Below, in pieces: positions 1-11,385 of a stretch of DNA of 64,000 bases; positions within the stretch are counted from its first letter, which is position 1; every line of letters begins with the position of its first letter. The position numbers and the translations under genes were made by a program. The DNA lies in NCBI GenBank assembly GCA_021521415.1, contig JAIQDT010003851.1:1-64000 (forward strand), read 5' to 3'. Under the pieces are notes generated by a model. The model was not told the origin of the DNA. It did no database searches and was given only the letters and a program-made list of their open reading frames with translations. Source of the stretch: Bidens hawaiensis (Eukaryota; Streptophyta; Magnoliopsida; Asterales; Asteraceae).

Positions 1-763
1 ATGATAAGAATATAGTTTTGAAAAATCCGAGGTATTACAACATGTTTGTTGATTGAAAACAGGATAATACGATAGTATGCATATCATGTAATAAACAGAT
101 TGTGTAGATAGTTTTATGTTTATTCAACATGTTAATATGGAGGATCTCAAGAATACTTTAAATAGATATACGTTACAAAAGTCGAAGGGATTAGCAAAAG
201 AATGTACCTTAGATTGCCGATAAGCAGAATATCAATAATCTTGAGAAGTGATAAAACTTAAAACACTATTGTAACAGTGGACAAACGATCAACATCAACC
301 AAAATGTTTTGTGGCCTCATTCCGTTGTTTGTGAAATAATAAGACTGTATACAAATAAGTATATTGATATAATGTAAATGTATGAATATTAACAACAATA
401 CATATGAATGGAACAATGAGTAATAATATGAAACTTATAATGGTCAATCTTAAACCGGTCGATGTTGGTGTAAAATTCTTCTGTCATACATTTTATATAG
501 GGAGGTAAGATTATGTATGTTATTTGTTAATTGATTAAACATGAAATGTTGTTTCAAATTGATTCATTTTAAATTCAAAATTTAAAACTGAAAATATATA
601 TATCATATATACAAAATATATGAATTGTGAAACCTATATTTGAGAGGATTACTATGAGTAAAATAAAATTGGAAATAATAATTAAAATAAAAATGAATTG
701 TTAACCGTGTTAATGTAAATTTGTATATATCTTAAATATGTAAACCGAGATTCTAGTAAGATT
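1..763. other. AT-rich intergenic DNA, no gene seen
   Basis: AT-rich sequence with short reading frames only and no recognisable protein motif, RNA gene or repeat structure. I see nothing I can name here. Confidence 0.6.
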
Positions 764-772
764 TAATAGTAA

Positions 773-2499
773 GAGTTAATGGTCATTTTTGTCCCTGTGG
801 TTTGCTACTTTTGCCACTTTAGTCCAAAGTTTGAAATTTTGTCAAATTAGTCCTCATAGTTTTAAACATTAGCCAATTACATCCCGTCCCTCTAACGACA
901 TCCAATTATGCCGTTAGTTAATGGTTATTTTTGTCATTCTCCTTTTTATTTTGAGTTAATGGTTATTTTTGTCCATGTGGTTTGATACTTTTGCCAATTC
1001 AGTCCAAAGTTTGAAATTTTGTCAATTTAATGTTTAGTTTAATTCAGTTTTTTTCCTATAACTACTAAGGCTAATGGGTATACACCATTAACACAGTTCT
1101 CCTCACTTGCCACATATGCGCCTCATCAGCTTTCCTCCCATCATTTAACATCACCCTTCAACCCAGGGGTATACACCATTTTTCATCATTCTCCATTTCC
1201 TATTTTTTTATTTAAACAATTTTTATAATATTAAGAATTAAATTTATACTAATAATTAAATTTAGTGCTAAAAATATAAAAAAAAATTATTATTATTATA
1301 AGTGATATTTAATAATTTTTCAATAAAAATTGTATAAAACAATTGGTTTTATTGAATATAATAAGTAAACTTAACAATTTAATTTTAAAAACACACTATA
1401 TCCAAGTTCCAACCTAAAACACACATGCACATCATCTTCTCCAAGTTCAAAATCCCCAAATCACATCCTCAAAACCCTAATTTTTCAACCCACCTACCTC
1501 ACTTCAAATCCTCCAAATAATCAACTCATCTCCAACCTGAAACCTAATATTCCAAAAACTTAAGAAAGAAACGAATAAAAGGATAAACAATGGTTACGGG
1601 ACCTGATTAAGCATGGTCAATGGCTTCCGGTAACGCGTGACCAATTTATGGGCGGGGGCAGTGTTCCTGTGTGACCCCTCGCGTGAGGGTTTCCACCTCA
1701 CCTTCCATGTTGGACCCCTCACTGGTGTTAGGGGCGTATACCGGTCAGCCTAAGAGCATCATCCAAGCCCAAAACCATCGAGCATCGACCAAAAACAGGT
1801 CTGTATTTACTCTGTCGACAACAATAATTGCACCCTCTCCCCTCGTATTTAGTTTTCTAGACATTTTTCCTGAACTCTTCCACATGGTGGAATTCAATGG
1901 TAAAGTGGTCAAGGTAATTTCCTGAAACTGAATTGTACATAAAAAACTAAAAATCGTTTATTTTATTATTGCATAATAATTAGGGTTTAGATTAACATAT
2001 CATAACGAACATCTTGGTCGAAATCAACATCAGGAGGTCGAACATTTGGGTCGAAATCAACAGTAATCGGCCTCCTGATGTTGATTTCGACCCAGATGTT
2101 CGCTACGATATGTTAAATACGGGGGGTATGATTACTGTTGTTAACAGAGTACATGTTGACATGTTTTGGTCGATGCTCGATGGTTTTGGGCTTAGATTAT
2201 GCTCTTAGGGGTTATACACAAAAAAAAGAATTAAACTGAACATTAAATTGACAATATTTCAAACTTTGGACTGAATTGATAAAAGTATCAAACCACAGGG
2301 AAGAAAATGACCACTAACACAAAATAAAAAGGAGAGTGACAAAAATACCCTTAAACTAACGGCATAGTTGGATGCCGTTGGTGGGAGGGGATGTAATTGG
2401 CTAATGTTTAAAACTATGAGGACTAAATTGATAAAATTTCAAACTTTGGACTGAAGTGGCAAAAGTAGCAAACCACATGGAGGAAATGACCATTAACTC
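773..2499. mobile_element. Non-autonomous MULE-like element with long terminal inverted repeats
   Basis: The ends are inverted repeats of each other over roughly 250 bp: the left end begins GAGTTAATGGTCAT at 773 and the right end finishes with its complement at 2499. Both arms contain the CTGTGGTTTG core common to plant Mutator-like elements. Flanking 9-mers at 764-772 (TAATAGTAA) and 2500-2508 (TAAAATTAA) match at 7 of 9 positions, consistent with an aged 9-bp target duplication. The interior is itself folded: 1738-1800 is inverted at 2150-2215, and 1985-2110 is a near-perfect palindrome. No transposase is encoded; the short frames at 1671-1925 and 2014-2208 are parts of the palindrome and not believable genes. 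Confidence 0.75.
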
Positions 2500-3014
2500 T
2501 AAAATTAATAATAATAATTTTGTGATATTTTCATTAATTATAATTAATTGTTAACAAACTTAACCTATGGTGCAATGCAAGCTCAACTATAATTAAAGTT
2601 ATGAATTCAAATTTAAAATGATGTTTAAAGTTTTAAAATCCATAACACATAGATATTTTAAACCAAATTTTCATTAAAAATAAGATTCAATTAAAATGCA
2701 TATATCGTAATTGTTATATCTAAATATAAGATACTAAAAAGTAAAAACTCAAAACAAAATGAACTACTAATTTTAAAAAAATGCATTGTCAAACCGAGAT
2801 TTTAGTAATGTTTTTTAAAAAAACTTTTGTGATCATTATGTTAATTATAATTAGTTGTTACCAAATTTAAAATATGCCTTCTTGTAATATAGTCAAAGTA
2901 AATGTTAAGTTATAAATTCAAAACTTTAAATGTTAAGTTTGACCAAAATGTTGTTTGAATAAATAATTCAGTTTTGTAGTTAGATTTATATATGTTAAGT
3001 TAAAAAGTCAAACA

Positions 3015-3110
3015 CAATTACCACTTTAGTGAAGTTGGTAAACATCTTTGGTTTGAAACCTAAGGTCCTAGGTTCGAAACTCGTATCACACAATAATTTA
3101 TATTTTAAAA
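3015..3110 (+). repeat. tRNA-related SINE-like fragment
   Basis: TTAGTGAAGTTGGT at about 3028 resembles a polymerase III A box and GGTTCGAAACTC at about 3070 resembles a B box, with plausible spacing and AT-rich DNA after. There is no cloverleaf and no poly-A tail I can define. It could be a tRNA-derived SINE remnant or a chance match. Confidence 0.3.
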
Positions 3111-3171
3111 TTTTATAAAGCCTTATGGTTCATGAGTTATAATGGGAAAATGAGTCATGGATCATAATATA

Positions 3172-4814
3172 GGGTAAAGTTAAAATACAAAGGACAACAA
3201 AAATGAGAAGGGTGAGAAAGAATCTAGTCCATTGATCTTAGATTTGAATGACTGAGATTAATTTAATAAATAAAAATTGATGGAATGGCATGGATGTAAT
3301 AACCCATATTTGTTGACTTTCTCTCTTCACATGCAAGACACATGTCAATTCCCCCATCATTTTAAAATGTCCATAACTTTTTCATACGACATTATTTTTT
3401 AAAAACAAATTCACCATAATAATAAGCGTTTTTTTATCTTTAATATGAGTATCATATTGTTATATAAAAATAAAAAAAAATAATGAGTTTTTTTAATTGT
3501 GTTTGTTTGTTATTCATTGTGTCTTTTAGTTGAGTTTTCATATGAATTGTATTATAGATTTTAATCATTCTATTTTTTAATTGGTACTCATATTAAAGAC
3601 AAAAATTAGAACAAAGATTACGTCATTGTGTCGTTTTGTTCGTCATTAACTTTTAGTCATTGTGTAATACGTTCATTGTCTTTTATTCGGATTGACATAT
3701 GACAAATTCATTTAATTTGAGAAAAATAGTATTGTGTTCATTGTATATTACGTTAAAGTCATTGTGTAATATGTTGTTTCCATTGCGTTTTACGTTTCAA
3801 GACATTGTGTTATATATATTCACCATTGTGTCTTACGTTTTAGGTCATTGTGTTATACGTATTCACCATTGTGTCTTAAGTTTTAGGTCATTGTGTTATA
3901 CGTATTCACCATTGTGTTTTACGATTCAAGTTATTGTGTAAAATGTATTAATCATTGTGTTCTATGTATTAGATAATTTGTTGTTATTTTATCATTATTT
4001 TTATATATTATTATTACACAACAGTGTTATTAGTATTTAAAAAACATAATGATGAGTTGAAAGACACAATGACGAAAAAACACAATGACGAAAAAAGACA
4101 CAATGATAAGCAAAAAGACACAATGGTGTGCGAAAAGACACAACGGTGTGCGAAAAGACACAATGACGAAAAAAGACACAATGATAAGCGAAAAGACACA
4201 ATGGTGTGCGAAAAGACACAATGTCGAAAAAAGACACAATGATAAGCGAAAGACACAATGGTGTGCGAAAAGACACAATGACGAAAAAAGACACAATGGT
4301 GTGCGAAAAGACACAATGACGAAAAAAAGACACAATGATAAGCGAAAAGACACATTGGTGTGCGAAAAGACACAATGACGAAAATAGACACAATGATAAG
4401 AGAAAAGACACAATAGTGTGCGAAGAGACACAATGACGAAAAAAGACACAATGATAAGAGAAAAGACACAATGGTGTGCGAAAAGACACAATGAAGAAAA
4501 AAGACATAATGGTGTGCGAAAAGACACAATGACGTGATTTTTGTTTTAAATTTTATATAACAAAAATCATACTCATATTAAAGATAAAAAACGATTGTTA
4601 TTATGATGATTTTTTTTTAAAAAAAATATCATACGAAAAAGTTATAAATGTTCTAAAATGATGGGCGTATTAACATGTGTCTTGCATGTGGAGAAAGGAA
4701 ATGTGTACAATTACCTCTATACCATTTTTCTTTTGGTCCCCACTTGACACATGTCAATTATTTATGTCTTCTCACAGTTCTCATTTTTGTTATCCTTTAT
4801 AGAATAACTTGACC
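3172..4814. mobile_element. Foldback element with palindromic minisatellite arms
   Basis: The element starts GGGTAAAGTTA at 3172 and ends with an imperfect inverted copy (TAACTTGACC) at 4814. Inverted similarity runs inward over about 3190-3480 and 4535-4800. Flanks ATCATAATATA (3161-3171) and ATCGTAATATA (4815-4825) match at 10 of 11 positions, read as a target duplication of MULE size. The left arm carries repeated CATTGTGT words (about 3610-3960) and the right arm the complementary ACACAATG words (4046-4530), so the whole 1.6 kb can pair as one hairpin around an AT-rich turn at about 3970-4040. No transposase is present. Confidence 0.75.
4046..4530 (+). repeat. ACACAATG minisatellite array
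   Basis: About two dozen copies of a GACACAATG word separated by 8-12 bp of variants such as ACGAAAAAA, ATAAGCGAAAA and GTGTGCGAAAA. Units combine into a higher-order pattern of roughly 55-60 bp. Because no unit contains a stop in several frames, long apparent reading frames of 70-170 codons arise on both strands; their low-complexity products are artefacts. Confidence 0.9.
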
Positions 4815-4825
4815 ATCGTAATATA

Positions 4826-6689
4826 ATAAGAAATGGTGACTTGTTAATGTTATGCTGTTTTAATAGATTACTAACATTAAGATGAGTGGATTAAACTTTT
4901 TAGGTGTTTATATCTAGGATTAAATATCCAAAGAGACATGTCACTCAATATGATCAAACTTTTTAATTTTACTCTATAAAAATCATTTGGAACAAACATT
5001 GTTACGTGTGTAGGATTTGTAACACATTAGTCTTGATTGGTTGAATTCCCTTCTTGCTAGGTCTTTCTACCGAGTCTTCATATTTTAATTACATTTAGTT
5101 GAAGCATAAAGACTCCTAACATGATGTTCAAACAAGAACAGACACGTTTTGTAATAGAGCAAACTTTTGTCAAAACCAAGTTGTGAACAGCCATACGTAA
5201 CATGCTATTTTTTTAATAAAAAAAACTGCGATAATATCCTACTCAAATTAAAGAGAAGAAAATACTCGTTTTTATAGTGTAACTTTTTTTAAAAAAATAT
5301 TAACATATGAAAATGTTATGGTCGTTCAAAAATTGTTTGGGAGAAGTTGGTTGAAAATTAAAATAAAATAATATATAGTGAAAGATGATAGACCAAACTT
5401 ACAAGTATTATTTAATTTAACAAAAGTCTAGTAAAGTTGAGGGTGAAAAATTGTAAATATTTTCAAAGAATTGAAAATGCACGTTGGATATTATGTTTGA
5501 AAGACCATTTTGTTCTTTTTCGATATGCTTTGTATGTTGTACAATGTGTTATATAGATTGTAAATCCTTTAAAATTAAGGTGTCTTAATTTGTTCTCCTC
5601 TCATACATTATATATAGTATAGATAAAATAACAACTTTGGTTTCGTGGCGACAAAAACCAACGGCCATATACCATATTTATCCCATAAAAAGAAAACCAC
5701 AATTAAAACGCCCAAATCTTAGAATACACTATGATCTTAGTGTTACAGACTCACGTCTATCAACAGTCTAAAAAAATTTTGTTGTAAGCACCACCACTAG
5801 CAATTTGTTTCTATATAAGTTATTTAGGTTGCATAGAATGTTTTCTTGATTTCTAACGAGGCAACAAGTCTTTGACAAGGCTTAATTTACATCCAAATGT
5901 CGATAAAGTGATTTTAAGCTGATGGTCCATTGGAAGCTTTGAAAAACCTTCAAGATAAATATGGAATTGGATATAGGATTCATTGTGATTTCCTTAAGGT
6001 ACTTTTATGGCTTCAAAATCTTTTAAACATTTTTTTAAGCGCTTGTGAGATAAATGTTAGATCTTGGAAACACAGTTTCGGCGTTAACTGGCAACTCGAT
6101 TTTTCACTAAATTTTAATTGTTAATGTTATATTCTTTGAGTCTTTACCTTTGATTGACATGTTGAACCTTGTAGTAGTCAACTAAAAGGTATAACAATTT
6201 GGACCAATTAGGACTTTTTATTAGGCTAACTTAAAGGGTCTATGCGACTTACACCTAGAATACTAGATGCGCTCCTTTCATACACCCTTAACTACCCTAA
6301 GAAAACTATAATAAACCATCCATGAAGTTCAAGGTGATGAATGCAAATGAATAAATTAAGTTTGATTGCATTCATAGTATTGAAAAGTAAGTTTAGCGAC
6401 CTTCTGGTTAGTTTGAATAATTTTAATGATTTACATGGTGAAATCTTTACTTAGCAAAATCTGCCAAACGTATCAATATGTTTCCCTTTTACATACAACT
6501 CATCAAGTTTTATGCTATACAAAAACGAGAGTATATATAGCAATTACTTTATAAGAAATGTAATAAAAGTTTGTCATCACTTCTATTTCAATGCATGAGT
6601 GTGACGTTACACCTAATCTTATTTTCCAATTATAGATAGACACATGAATGCAAGCCCACAAGTCTTACACTTTACACTACAAAAGGTTT
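4826..6689. other. AT-rich intergenic DNA, no gene seen
   Basis: No open reading frame with recognisable protein features, no RNA gene and no clear repeat ends. The frame at 5930-6124 has no support beyond being open. Confidence 0.55.
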
Positions 6690-7096
6690 GTAAGTGACCC
6701 CACTGAAGGGAGATTCACTCTACGATCGACAGATTTGCTCGTCTTTGGTTGGGCCGGGAGAAAACACGTTTGTGTTGACCTCAAAGGGTATCTCCTTTAG
6801 CTGGTTTGAGGGATAATGGGTTTGTAGCTGGGCAAGCAATGAAAAGGGCTGAAACGAAGAAGGTGGAGAAACATGCTAAAGCCTGCGAAGAGAACCAACA
6901 TGTTTTTGTCCCTCTGGCTTTTGATACCTTTGGCTCCTTGGCACCGGAAGCTATCCATTTTCTAACCAGAGTCCAACGGATTGTGCATAGCAATGTGTCG
7001 ACTCCAAAGAGGCAGGGGTATGTCTTTAGCAGGTTAGGGTTTGCAATTCTGAAAGGGGTGGCGGTGCAGCTTGTTGCCCGCCACCTGCTATGTTGA
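6690..7096 (+). pseudogene. Reverse-transcriptase-derived C-terminal fragment (plant RT-like repeat family)
   Basis: The translation gives blocks I recognise from the C-terminal part of a very common plant reverse-transcriptase-like repeat family, often mislabelled auxilin-like. These are a DLLVFGWAGRKHVCVDLKG block (about 6730-6790), then after a frameshift DNGFVAGQAMKRAE, ACEENQHVF, FDTFGSLAPEA, RVQRIVHSNV, and the terminal GFAILKGVAVQLVAR. A stop in the first frame near 6800 and the shift to a second frame show that it is dead. Upstream RT motifs are absent, so it is 5' truncated as typical for target-primed insertion, though no poly-A tail or target duplication is obvious. The class (LINE or another RT lineage) is an inference. 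Confidence 0.75.
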
Positions 7097-8159
7097 TGTA
7101 ATATCTATGTTTCTTAATAAAATTCACTTGAAGTTTTTAAGAAAAATAAATAAATAAAATTTAACGTTTAAAGTATAAATACGCATGTAACTAATAATTA
7201 AATGAAGCAAATCATTGTTTTTCCATGGAATACTTTGTTTGTGAACTAAACTTGTCAAAATCATATAAAACGAGTCACACATATATCTAATCTATTATAA
7301 GTAAAACCAACGTTGATATAGAAACATGTTGGTTTAAATTTGAATTACTTTGCAAGTTTGCATCATCTTCTTACAATCCCAATCGTTCACTTTGTGGGAT
7401 TATTCTCTCTTTACGACCGCATAGTACACAAGACTCGCAATTTAACAATCACTTAACAAAATTGTTGAATACATTATTTACTTAACAATTTTGTTTAGCG
7501 ATTGTGGGCCTCATGTACAAGAAAGAAAACAAGGTCATGAATATTGTATGGGTGTGACAAGCCAAGCCGAACCAAGCCTGAGCATGATTAGGCTTGAGCT
7601 TGGCTCGTTTTAACATACGAGAGCTCAAACTCAACTCGTTTCAAGTTCTTTTTTTAAAGCCCGAGTCGTTTAATATTTACTAATTTATACAAAACCATAA
7701 TTATTTTATATATTTGAAACATAATTATTTTATGTTGAGTACTTGAGTTCGTTGTACTCGTTGTTTTGCTGCGAATCGGATCTAGTTTCGTGTTCGATTC
7801 GCCTAGTTTGATGCGAATTCCACAAGCTTCCTGATCTTATATGCTTATTGTTGATTTGAAGATTTAAGAGTATGCATTATTGTAATTGTAAGGGTGTTAT
7901 TTGAATCTAACTAGTAAGATTTTACGAATGTAGTGTTGTATGTTGATTTAGGACGTTTGGATACGGAATCGGATTGAAAGAATTAAGTAAATCTGGTTAT
8001 GATTTTGAGTATTACTGTATTAGTATGATCAGATTTGGGTAATCATGGATGGAGTTGTTGTAATAGAGGCAATTATTGGGATAAATGTAAAATTACTTAA
8101 TTATCCCTAGATATAAGCAATTGAATAATTAATTATCACATTATTTGAATATACTTCTC
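7097..8159. other. Intergenic/upstream region of the membrane-protein gene
   Basis: AT-rich DNA with no convincing coding exon. Because the downstream gene lacks the long N-terminal part of its homologues, this stretch was read for a missing exon; no Gly/Ser/Pro-rich frame of the expected kind was found. A 5' UTR could lie at about 7740-8000. Confidence 0.45.
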
Positions 8160-9979
8160 ATGTGTAATGTCTATTTTATGGACTCATCTGGGTCGATCAA
8201 GTCACGAACTAGTTCGATGGTTAAGAACCAAGCGGTTACTCATTTGACTCAAGAGGGCTCACACTCGTTCTTCCGGAACTTTCCGAAGATAGTTTTTTGG
8301 TCAATGGTTTTGCGGTTTGTGATGGGATTTATTTCTGCAATATTTATACTTGCAGCTGTTGGTAACCCGATTCTTCTTATTGTTGTTGTTGTTGTTCTTT
8401 TCGGTATTGTTAGTTTGGCTTTTTCTTGGAATGTTTATTGGAGTCGAAATGCTGCTATAAAGTTTATATCTGAGTATCCGGATGCTGAGCTTAGAACTGC
8501 AAAAGATGGCCAGTTTGTCAAGGTTTCTGGGGTACGTTATACAAAACACACGTTTATGAGTGCATTTACATGTACACATTGTTTAACAGCAAAAGACGGA
8601 AGCGAATTCTTATTCCGTTGTTCAGTTCGGTTTGAAATGTTAACTGAATAAGCAATTTGGCTTCCGGTTATGTGAACTCTGAATTTGGTTATAATCAAAT
8701 AATACGTATTAACCGAATATCCATAATCCTTTTTTAAGAAAGTGTCTGTATATGTAATATCCGCACTTCACAAGTTTTTTTGTACAATACTAACATAACT
8801 AACCTTTGTACAATACTTTAAAATAGTTGCTTAATAAAAAATTTATACCAGATTAATTTATCTTGATATAATAGTTTGTTAAACTAGTTAATTAAAAAAG
8901 ATACCAAGTTGACTTATCCTTATATATTACTAGTGGATTCTAATAAATATCAAAGAAGTAAGTTATACAAAATCAATTATTTTTTAGCTTAAAGAAATCA
9001 ATTCGATTAGGTTTGATTAAAATCGGTTTATTTGGTTTTTTAACCGAAACCGAACCGATGAACACCCATAGACACACAAATATATTTGAAATAATGTTAG
9101 AACTCATATTTTTGCTGAAACCTTTTGGTCTCTGATCTTTTATATTTGAAAGTTATATTTTTATATTCTTGAAAAACACTTCTGGTGATCAATAAAATCT
9201 TGATTTTGTTTAAAGGTTGTTACATGTGGAAATGTACCATTGGAGTCATCATTCCAAAGGGTTCCCAGATGCGTTTACACATCCACAAGTTTATACGAAT
9301 ATCGCAGTTGGGATTCAAAAGCCGCCAACCCGACACATCAGCGTTTCACATGGGTTCTACGTTCCATGGAGGTAAACTAAATAATCAAATCTTGCAGTTT
9401 CCTAAATTAATAATAACCGATATTTGTTAAAGATTCTTGATTGTATGTTTATTTGTAAACACTCGCAGAGGCATGCAGTGGATTTCTACATATCCGACTT
9501 CCAATCAGGATTGAGGGCGTTGGTTAAAACCGGTTATGGGGTCCGTGTGACTCCATACGTTGAAGAATCGGCTGTTATTGATATTAATCAAGCCAATAAA
9601 GACTCGTCTCCACAGTTCCTAAGATGGCTGGCTGAGAGAAACCTATCTAGTGATGATCGTATGATGCGTCTCAAAGAAGGGTATGTTTTGTTTGTCGTTT
9701 CTTGTTGAACAAGTAACCACCCGATTCGTTTCATTAAATGATTTCCTTACTTTAATGCTTATGTTTGGCTGTTAATGAAAACATAGGTACATTAAAGAAG
9801 GCAGCACTGTGAGTGTGATGGGAGTTGTTCAAAGAAATGATAACGTGTTGATGATTGTTCCTCCACCCGAGCCCGTTCCAACCGGATGCCAATGGGCCAC
9901 GTGTATGCTTCCCGCAAGCCTAGACGGTATTGTTTTGAGATGTGATGATTCGTCGAATCCTGATGTTATTCCCGTGTAG
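8160..9979 (+). CDS. Two-helix membrane protein of the At1g16860 family, N-terminally short
   Basis: Four exons fit with GT-AG borders and continuous phase: 8160-8531, 9216-9371, 9469-9680 and 9787-9979 (stop TAG). They give about 310 residues from ATG 8160, or 304 from ATG 8178. Exon 1 holds NQAVTHL, two adjacent hydrophobic segments (FWSMVLRFVMGFISAIFILA and PILLIVVVVVLFGIVSLAF) and YPDAELRTAKDGQFVKVSG. Exon 2 begins VVTCGNVPLESSFQRVPRCV, exon 3 holds HAVDFYISDFQSGLRALVKT and SSDDRMMRLKEG, and exon 4 holds YIKEGSTVSV and VQRNDNVLMIV. This is collinear with Arabidopsis At1g16860-type proteins (about 470 residues), automatically named ubiquitin protease C19-related although I see no protease triad. 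Function is unknown. The 150-200 residue Ser/Gly/Pro-rich N-terminus of the homologues is missing, so the copy is either a short paralogue, 5' truncated, or has an unseen upstream exon. Confidence 0.88.
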
Positions 9980-11220
9980 CGATATGCTACTTGGTAAGTC
10001 AAAGTTTGTGTTGACCAAAATATGATAGGTGTATAGTTTTGGTTTTGTTATGTCCCATGATCTTGTGTGGGAGTGTTTTGTGTGATTTTGGAGTCATTTT
10101 TTTGTTGTTGGAAACTTGAAACTTATAAAGGTGGTCACATTTTTCCTTGTTTTTTTATTTTTTTATTCCTGGGAAGTGTTAAGAATTGAGATTTTTGTGG
10201 TATTATATGTTTCATTTATGCCATGTTATTTGTTTTTAAGAATTATTTTTGTATAAAGTTATTTTTTATTAATTATTAATTTAAGACTTCTTGAGTTTAT
10301 ACTATTGTTAAGTTTTTTTGTTGGTATTGCAAATGATCAACAAGGAAATTTTGTACACTCATCATGTGTTGTTATGATGAAATTATCATCTTGGTTGAGT
10401 TTCATATTTATTATGAAATCAAGTTGTGTATAGGGTATCTTATATTGGTGATTTATAGTTTAAAGATATCATTTTTTTAAATACAAGTTTATTACTTTTA
10501 TAGTTTATAACTCAATGCAAGACATAATTGGCAGTATTAACGAGTCATAATGAGTAACAACTTGTATTAATCATAACCGGTGTTTTTAGGGTTATATATA
10601 TGGTAATCACATGTCATAATAGGTTAAGTTGTTGGGTTGACAAGTCTTTTAAACACCCAAAGGTATTAGTTCAATTCCCAGTACGTAAAACATATTTGTC
10701 TTTAAAAAAAGTTAAGTTATATTCGTATTGGTCATATTAGGTCTAATGGCTTATTATGACCCGAAATTGGTAATTTATATGTTGTCGTAGAAGTCGTAGG
10801 ATGGTGTTAGTTAAGTCAAAAAATGGTATATAGGATCATTCTGTGTTATAGAATTACCTATATAGCATCCCACTATAAGACCTAATATGACCGATATAGT
10901 AGTGATTTATTATTATCCAATTCAATATATGATCATTATGATGGGTGTGACACACTATTATTAGGAGCTAGTTTAAATTATTATTTTTATTTTCTGAACG
11001 GTCAATTTATCGCTTGTTAATGGGTTATTTGGGTCATATTGTGTTAAAATGTTAAATGGACTATATATTTATTTGACTGATATGAAGATGATAATATTAA
11101 AGAACAAGATACCATATATATTCAGAAAACTAATAATAATGGCATTGATAATACATTAATAACAACTATTTGCCACTCTTATCATGCTAAAAACAATGAA
11201 CGATTTGTTATATGGACCGA
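9980..11220. other. 3' flank and intergenic DNA
   Basis: The first 250 bp are T-rich and probably include the 3' UTR of the preceding gene. The rest is AT-rich with no gene. A weak B-box-like AGTTCAATTCCC near 10669 hints at a SINE relic, too weak to call separately. Confidence 0.5.
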
Positions 11221-11224
11221 AAAT

Positions 11225-11385
11225 AGAGATGTATGGTTAAAGGTTTCGTGAGGATGTCTGCAATTTAATGATTACAAGCTGCATATGAAGTTCATATCGA
11301 GTAACCATTTCTTTGAGATAGTGAAAACCAACCACAACATGCTTGAATCGAGTATGAAAACATATTAGCATATACATTTATAGTA
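11225..11385 (-). pseudogene. Ty1-copia RNase H fragment
   Basis: On the minus strand one frame reads KHVVVGFHYLKEMVTRYELHM, and after a frameshift a second reads ADILTKPLTIHL. This is the typical end of copia RNase H (H-x-H-Y/F at the catalytic tail, then ADIxTKPL). Only the last domain is left. No LTR or primer site can be tied to it. Confidence 0.7.

Noticed and set aside
4014..4529. Several long overlapping reading frames (up to 171 codons) on both strands
   Set aside because: They are created by the ACACAATG minisatellite; products are low-complexity repeats and all frames are open for the same reason.
4046..4530. CRISPR-like spaced repeats
   Set aside because: Repeat and spacer are both 8-12 bp variants of each other, the array is half of a palindrome, and the genome is a plant.
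8145..8651. Uninterrupted 168-codon frame as the whole gene
   Set aside because: It begins at TTG and runs into the intron; homology and splice sites show that coding ends at 8531 and resumes at 9216.
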